From Methanomicrobiales archaeon (GTDB lineage: Archaea; Halobacteriota; Methanomicrobia; Methanomicrobiales; JACTUA01): a stretch of 12,984 nt of DNA. Location: positions 1-12,984 of the forward strand of contig JAJRDC010000111.1 of assembly GCA_028678635.1 (NCBI GenBank), in the 5' to 3' direction. The position numbers and the translations under genes were made by a program. Below the pieces are notes generated by a model, which saw only the letters and a program-made list of their open reading frames with translations, was not told the DNA's origin and ran no database searches. Below, in pieces: positions 1 through 6,800 of the stretch. How positions within the stretch are numbered: the first letter of the stretch is position 1; each line of letters begins with the position of its first letter.

Positions 1-870
1 CCGGCCGTCGTGGAACTGGATCCCCTGACCCTGAAGCTGAAGGGGCCGAACACCTACTGGGAGGTCAACAAGGCCAATGCCGACCCGTACGGTGACTATA
101 TTTTCGGTCTCGGTGTGACCGGAACGGGCGCGAATCCCCAGGTCTATTTCATTGACGCCCAGACCAAGTTCCCCTCCTCCACGACAAAGAACAGCGTGTG
201 GAAGCTGGACATGGCCTCGGGGAAATCAACGAAGGTCCAGGCCCTCCCCAAGTTCGCCATGGGTCTCGGGGTCCCATCGCCCTCGGTGCCGAACGTCTAC
301 TACTATGCCGAGGGGAAGAACGTCCACATCATCCAGGGCGGCACGGTGATCCAGAGCCAGGTGTTCCCGACGAACATCGGCGGGGTTGAGGTGGTACCGG
401 ATCCCTCGAACCCGTTCCTCCTGGCCATCACCCGCGATGCCGGGAAACAGTATGTCTACCGGATATCCCTGGATCCCGCGACAGGCAAGATGATTCCCCC
501 GGTGGTGACCAATCTCATCATCAAGGCCAGCTCCATGTCCACCCTGTACCCCTACTCCTACACGGGCATCGCCTTTGCCCAGATTAACCTGGGTGGGGTG
601 GAGCGGCGGGTACTGTACGTAACCAAGGACGACGGTACCATCGAGCCATGGGACCGGATCGGGATCGTGGACTTCGATACCGGCGACATCCTGATGGAGG
701 CCTTCACCACCGACCTGGGCATCGAGGTGGATCCCGGAACCACCTGGCAGTCCGGAACCTCGGGCTACCTGAACTATGCGAACCCATCCGGCATTGACTA
801 TGTCGATGGCCGACTCTTCATCTCCTCGCTCCACTACTGGAACAAGGGGGACAAGTGGCCGCCGAAACCT
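1..870 (+). other. Beta-propeller-like N-terminal region of the giant protein
   Basis: About 287 residues with recurring short beta units that pair a value or display phrase with an aromatic strand, such as VYRISLDPATGKM, RIGIVDFDTGDIL and GIDYVDGRLFISS. This spacing resembles propeller blades of secreted repeat proteins with an N-terminal WD40/YVTN-like or LVIVD-like propeller. I cannot count blades reliably, and further blades may lie left of the window. The assignment rests on pattern only, with no diagnostic catalytic residue. Confidence 0.45.
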
Positions 871-3800
871 GAAGGCAAGTGCATCAGCGGCAAGAAGTGG
901 GAGGATAAAAACGGTGATGGCAAGAAGGATGCCGATGAGCCCTACATCGCCGGCTGGAAGATCACCCTCTACCGCTGGGACGGCTCCTCCTTTGTGCCCT
1001 ATGCAGAGACCACCACGGACTCAAACGGCGCCTACAAGTTCTGCAACCTGCCCCCCTGCACCTATTACAAGGTAGTGGAGGATCACCCGGCCGGATACAT
1101 CCAGACGTACCCTCAGGCACCGGGATACTGGATTATCTACCTGCCGGTCTGCACGAACCAGTATGACAAGAACTTCGGGAACAAGAAGGAACTGACAGGG
1201 AAGATCATCATCATCAAGGATGGCATCGGCTGCATGAAGCTCCCGTCCGGGATGGTGGGCTGGTGGCCGGGTGACGGGAATTCCCTGGACATGTACGATG
1301 GCAATCCGGGCTCGCCTGCCACCTATGCCGCGGGTAAGGTGGGAGAGGCCTTCGCCCTCGCCGACGTGGATGACGTGGTACAGATCCCGGAGGCGAGCAG
1401 CAACCTGGACGGATTCCAGAAGCTTTCGATTGACGCCTGGGTGAAACCAGATTCCCTGACCCCCGAGTACCAGACCATTGTGAGTAAATACGACGGATCC
1501 CTGAACAACGGTGTCAGCTACTGGCTCGGGCTCAGGAAGGACGGGCGTATCCAGTTCTCTGTCTATTCGGCCTACACCGCCGCTCCTTTCTCTTCCATGG
1601 GCTGGACCGCCATCACCACCGCCCAGGGACTGGCCCCGACAGACAAGTTCACTCACGTCTCCGGCGTGTGGAATGGGGGCCAGGATCTCGTTATTTATGT
1701 GAACGGTGTTGCACAGGCAGCCCCCGTCACGCCGAACGCAAACGGACCGGGCGGTGCCTCCACCGCTGATAACTCTGTACCGGTCACCATTGGGGCTGTG
1801 TGGAGGGAAGGCCCGGGATCCACGATGCCGGGGCTCCTCTTCACAGGTCTCATTGACGAGGTGGAGATCTTCGGGAGCGCGCTCACGAAGGATGAGATCC
1901 AGGCAATCGTCGCCGGTGGCAAGTGCAAGGGAATCTTCCACTACGATGCAGGCCAGGCACCTCTCGCTCCCTTCAACCTCCCCGTCGGAAGCTACCGGTC
2001 CTTTGACCCGGTCCCCGCCGGGACCTACACGGTCACGGAGACGCTCCCGCTCCCCGCAGGCTGGGAGTTCAAGAGCCTGGTCTGTGACGATGCCGAGACC
2101 CAGTACAGTGACGGCGGAAGGACTGCGAAGATCGACCTGGACGGCGGTGAGACGGTTACCTGCACCTACCGGAACGAGAAGCAGAAGGGGAAGATCGTCA
2201 TCAAGAAGGAAGGGGAGGACTGCATCTTCCCGCCGGACGGGATCACCGGCTGGTGGCCTGGCGACGACAGCATGGTTGACATCGCCGACGGCAACTTCGG
2301 CGCGGCACCCCCGCCCCCGGCCCAGGGTCCCTCGTATGCCGACGGGATCGTGGGACGGGCCTTCTCACTGGACGGGCAGAACGATGCCGTGCTGATCTCC
2401 GACACACAGGGCGGTGTCCCGCTGGATGGCTATAGCCAGCTGACCCTGGATGCCTGGGTGAAACCGGACACGGTGGACCCCGCCCTCCAGACCATTGTGG
2501 CGAAGTACGACTACGCGAAGAATGACGGGTACAGTTACTGGCTGGGTATCCTCCAGGGCGGGGCTGTCCGGTTCGCCGTCTACTCGGGGAACACGGGAGG
2601 GACCTGGTACGGCTCCTACATCGATACCGCCCCGGGTGTGATCACCCCCGGCCAGGCCTACCATGTGGCGGGCGTCTGGGACGGCGGAGACCTGCTGACC
2701 ATCTACGTCAACGGCGTCGGGTTCACTCCGCTGGTCCAGTACGGGAACGGCGGGGCGATGGGTCCCGTTCTCACCCAGAACGACATCCCGGTCACCATCG
2801 GCCGGGTTGAGTCCTCGCCCTTCACGACGTCCCCGGACTTCTATTTCGATGGCCTGATCGACGAGGTGGAGATCTTTGACCATGCCCTGACCGAAACGCA
2901 GGTTAAAGCCATCCACGCGAAGGGCAGTGGCGGCAAGTGCAAGGTGGGAACCGATGACTTCCAGTTCACCGGCACGGGCGGACTCGGGAACTTCCCCCTG
3001 AAGATCGGCCAGTCCAAGACCTTTGAAAACCTTGATCCCGGCCCGTACACCGTGACCGAGAGCGGGCTGCCGCCGGACTGGGCTCTGGACGACATCGTCT
3101 GCATAGACCCGACCACGAACACCGTTGTCGCGGATCCCTCCGCAACCATCCAGCTGGATGATGCAGAGACCGTCGTGTGCACGTTCGTGAACAAGGAGGA
3201 GGCCTGCGCCGGTAAGATCTGCGGGTACAAGTATAATGACCTGAACGGCGATGGGCAGATGGACGCGGGCGACACCGGCGTGGCAGGGGTGAAGATCCGG
3301 CTCTACCCCGGCACCTCCACCGCTGTCGACAGTGTGGATATCGGTCTCGTAGCCAGCGAGACCGGCCATAACCTGGCGGGATGGGGCCCGGTGGAGCCTG
3401 CCAGCTCTGGCGGAACCTACGGCGGCATCACCGATACCCGCGTCGCGTGGACCAAGGGCGACGCCCGGCCGGCCAGCTTCACGCTGGCAGTGTCCGATGT
3501 CACGAAGGACCACTACCTGCTCGCAAAGGTGCTGGATGGCATCGCAGACGACTCCTTCGTTGTCCTTGTGAACAACGATCCGGTGTATTCGTTCACCGGC
3601 AAGAACAATCCGGTCTCGGGTGGGCAGAACTACTTTGGTGATCCGGCCGGTACAACCGAGGTGTGGAGGACCCACGGGATCTTCCTGGCAAAGGAGATCC
3701 TTGTGGTAGGCGACAACACGGTCACCGTGATCCCCACGGGCCCCGCCTGGTCCGGCTTTGACACCTACGGTCAGCTGGCGGTGGATACTGTCGAGCTCCT

Positions 3801-6800
3801 GAAACTCGATGCACCCCTTGCAGAGGTGACCACTGACAGCAACGGGCACTACTGCTTCGAAGACCTTGCCGCAGGCGACTACTATGTCGGCGAAGCGGTG
3901 ATCCCGTCAGGCAACGTGCCCAGCACACATTCGATCCTGTCCAGGGTCACCCTTGCGTGCAATGAGGTAAAGGAGCCCCTGAACTTCTTCAACACGGGTC
4001 TCGTCAGGATCTGCGGTGAGAAGTACCGGGACGTGAACGCGAACGGCCTTGGGGATCCCGATGAAGGATTCGGCGGCGTGGGGATGACCCTCTTCACCCG
4101 GAGCCCCAACCCGGCTGACGGAGTGGACATCGGGGACACGGGGAGCGAGACCGGCCACAGCCTGAACGGCTGGGGCCCCATCGAACCCCTGACGAGCGGC
4201 GGGACATGGGGCGGCATCGACGACGCCCGCGCCACCTGGATCAAGGGTGACGGGCGCGGAGCCTCCTTCACCCTGGACGCCGGCGCCGGGAGTGACCACG
4301 AGCTGATCCTCCGGGTGCTGGACGGCCAGGCCGACGACTCGTTCATGGTCTTCGTGAACGGCGACCCGGTCTACCAGTACACGGCCAAGAACAGCCCGAA
4401 GCCCGGCGACGGGAACTACTTCGGCGACCCGCCCGGCCCCCAGGAGCTCTGGCGGGACCACCGGATCTACGTGTCCGGCACAGGCACCCTCACCATCAGC
4501 ATTGCCGCCATGGGTGACGCCTGGAGCGGCTTTGACACCTACGGCCAGCTGGGCGTGGATCGGGCAGACATCTACACCCTGACACAGGTCAGCGGGGGCA
4601 CGGCCATCACGGGAAGCGACGGGAAGTTCTGCTTCTTCCTGACCGGTATCGACCTCTCGCAGAACCCGGTGTTCTACATCGGCGAGACCGGTCTCCCCGA
4701 TGGTTCCATCCCGACCACCGGCTCGGTGAGCGATCCCGCCACCCAGCCCTACCTCTTCCGGAACACGGAGGAGCAGGACGTGGACAAGCTCTTTGACCTG
4801 GAGATCATCGAGTTCTGCCCGCCCGGCGATCTCGATGACTACACCACCTACACCCAGGGAGGCTGGGGCGGTCCCGGCGCACCGGGCCAGCTGCTGGCCA
4901 CCAACTTCGCGGCGGTCTACCCCTCCGGCGTGGAGGTCGGGATACCGGGTGCCGGTGGTTACTCCATAACGTTCACATCCGCGGCGGCGGTGGGGACCTA
5001 CCTCCCGGCAGGCGGAACGGCAGCCCCCCTCTCCGCTGATCATACGGATCCGGTGACTACGGAATCGGGTGTCTTCGGCGGCCAGGTGCTCGCCCTCCAG
5101 ATAAACGTGGACTTCAGCGATGCCGGCGTGACTGAGCCTGGACTCGGGGCCCTGATCTACGTGAATCCAGGTGATTCCCTGGACGGCAAGACCGTGCAGG
5201 AGATCCTGGATGTAGCAAACAGCGTCCTGGGCGGCGGTACCCTCCCTGCCGGATACACGGTATCTGATCTGAATGACCTGGTAACGCACCTGAACGAGGC
5301 CTTTGACAACGGCCTCACCTCCGGCTGGGCAGAGCAGCACCTGAAAGAGGCGGATGGCGAATGCATCTCGCCGGTGCCTGACGGGGCCATCCTGAAGGTG
5401 GACCTGACACGGGACGGGAACACCGTGACCCAGGTTCTGGTGGAGGGACCACCCGGCCACTGGACCACGGAGTTCACCGATCTCGAGCCCGGGTGCTACG
5501 GGTACCGGGTCTACTACGTCCTGGGCATCCAGGAAGTGATCCTCTTCCAGGGCACCGAGTGCCTCCCGGTCTCCATCACCAACCCCTTCACCCTGAAGCC
5601 CTGTGTTGCCCTGATAGGGATCAACAAGGACGGGCCGGAGGAGGCAGAACCCGGTGACACCGTGCACTACACGTATACCGTCACCAACATCGGCAACGAA
5701 CCCCTCGCCCTGGTCGGGGTGACCGATGACAAGGCGGGCGCGGCAAGCCCGGTGCTGGCCGGCGGCTTCAACGTCGGCGATCTGAACAAGGATGGGCTCC
5801 TGGACCTGAACGAAAAATGGCAGTTCACCGCGGATTACCAGATCCCTGCTGATTACCAGGGCGCGTCACTCATGAACGTTGCCACTGCCTCCGGGTCCGG
5901 ATGCGGAGGGGCCACCTCGTCCCATGATGACCACACGCTCGTGATCACCCGTACCGCCCAGATCTGCGGTACCAAGTTCAGCGATGACGATGGCAACGGC
6001 CAGCAGAGCGGAGGGGAGGCGGGCGTGGAGAACGTCCAGATGAAGCTCTTCACGATCGGGACCCTCTCCGACCGGGTGGAGATCGGTGATGCCGCCAGTG
6101 AAGCGACCCACAGCATGGACGGCTGGGGCCCCGTGGAACCCATGACCCACGGCGGCGGCTGGGGAGGAATCGCTCCCGGAACGCTCCGGGCCACCTGGGT
6201 GCCGGCGGACGCCCCCTGGGCATCCTTCACCCTGGATGCCGGCAGCGCCACCTCCAGCCTGCTGAAGATCCGGGCCCTTGACGGCGGCAGCGACGACTCC
6301 TTCCTGGTGGAGGTGGACGGCACGCCCGTCTACGTCTACCGGGCGAATCCGAGCACCACCGAGGTCTGGTACGTGCACGACATCTACGTTGCAGGTTCCG
6401 GGGTCAGGACCGTGAAGGTCACGGCCATCGGTGAGGCCGGGCCGTATTACGACCCGTACGGGCAGCTGGGCGTGGACTGGGCCGAGCTCTACCCGCTCAC
6501 CGCCACCGGCCACCAGGCAACCACCGGGAGCGACGGGAACTACTGCATCCAGATACCAGGCCTGACCCCGTCGCAGCTCCCGGCCACGTTCTACGTCGGA
6601 GAGATCGCGCCTCAGGGACGGATCCCCTCCACCGATTCGGTCCGGGGGCCCACCACCTTCACCATGGACGACTTCTCCTGGAATGTGATGGGCGAGAACT
6701 TCGGGAACCGGTTACCGAGCCTCCTCGTCGTGAAGAAGGTGGTGGAGAACCACGGCGTCGGGACGAAGGTACCGTCTGACTTCTCCTTCGCGAACAACGC

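Noticed and set aside
10..12. GTG at 10 as the start of the giant gene
   Set aside because: The frame is open to base 1, no ribosome-binding site can be seen, and the first residues (ELDPLTLKLKGPN) are not a signal peptide. The true start lies left of the window.
2365..5667. Long minus-strand frames of 494 and 586 codons (2365-3849, 3907-5667)
   Set aside because: They lie wholly antisense to well-recognised domains of the giant protein. Their translations are low-complexity Gly/Val/Arg/His mixtures without domains, as expected from GC-rich third positions.
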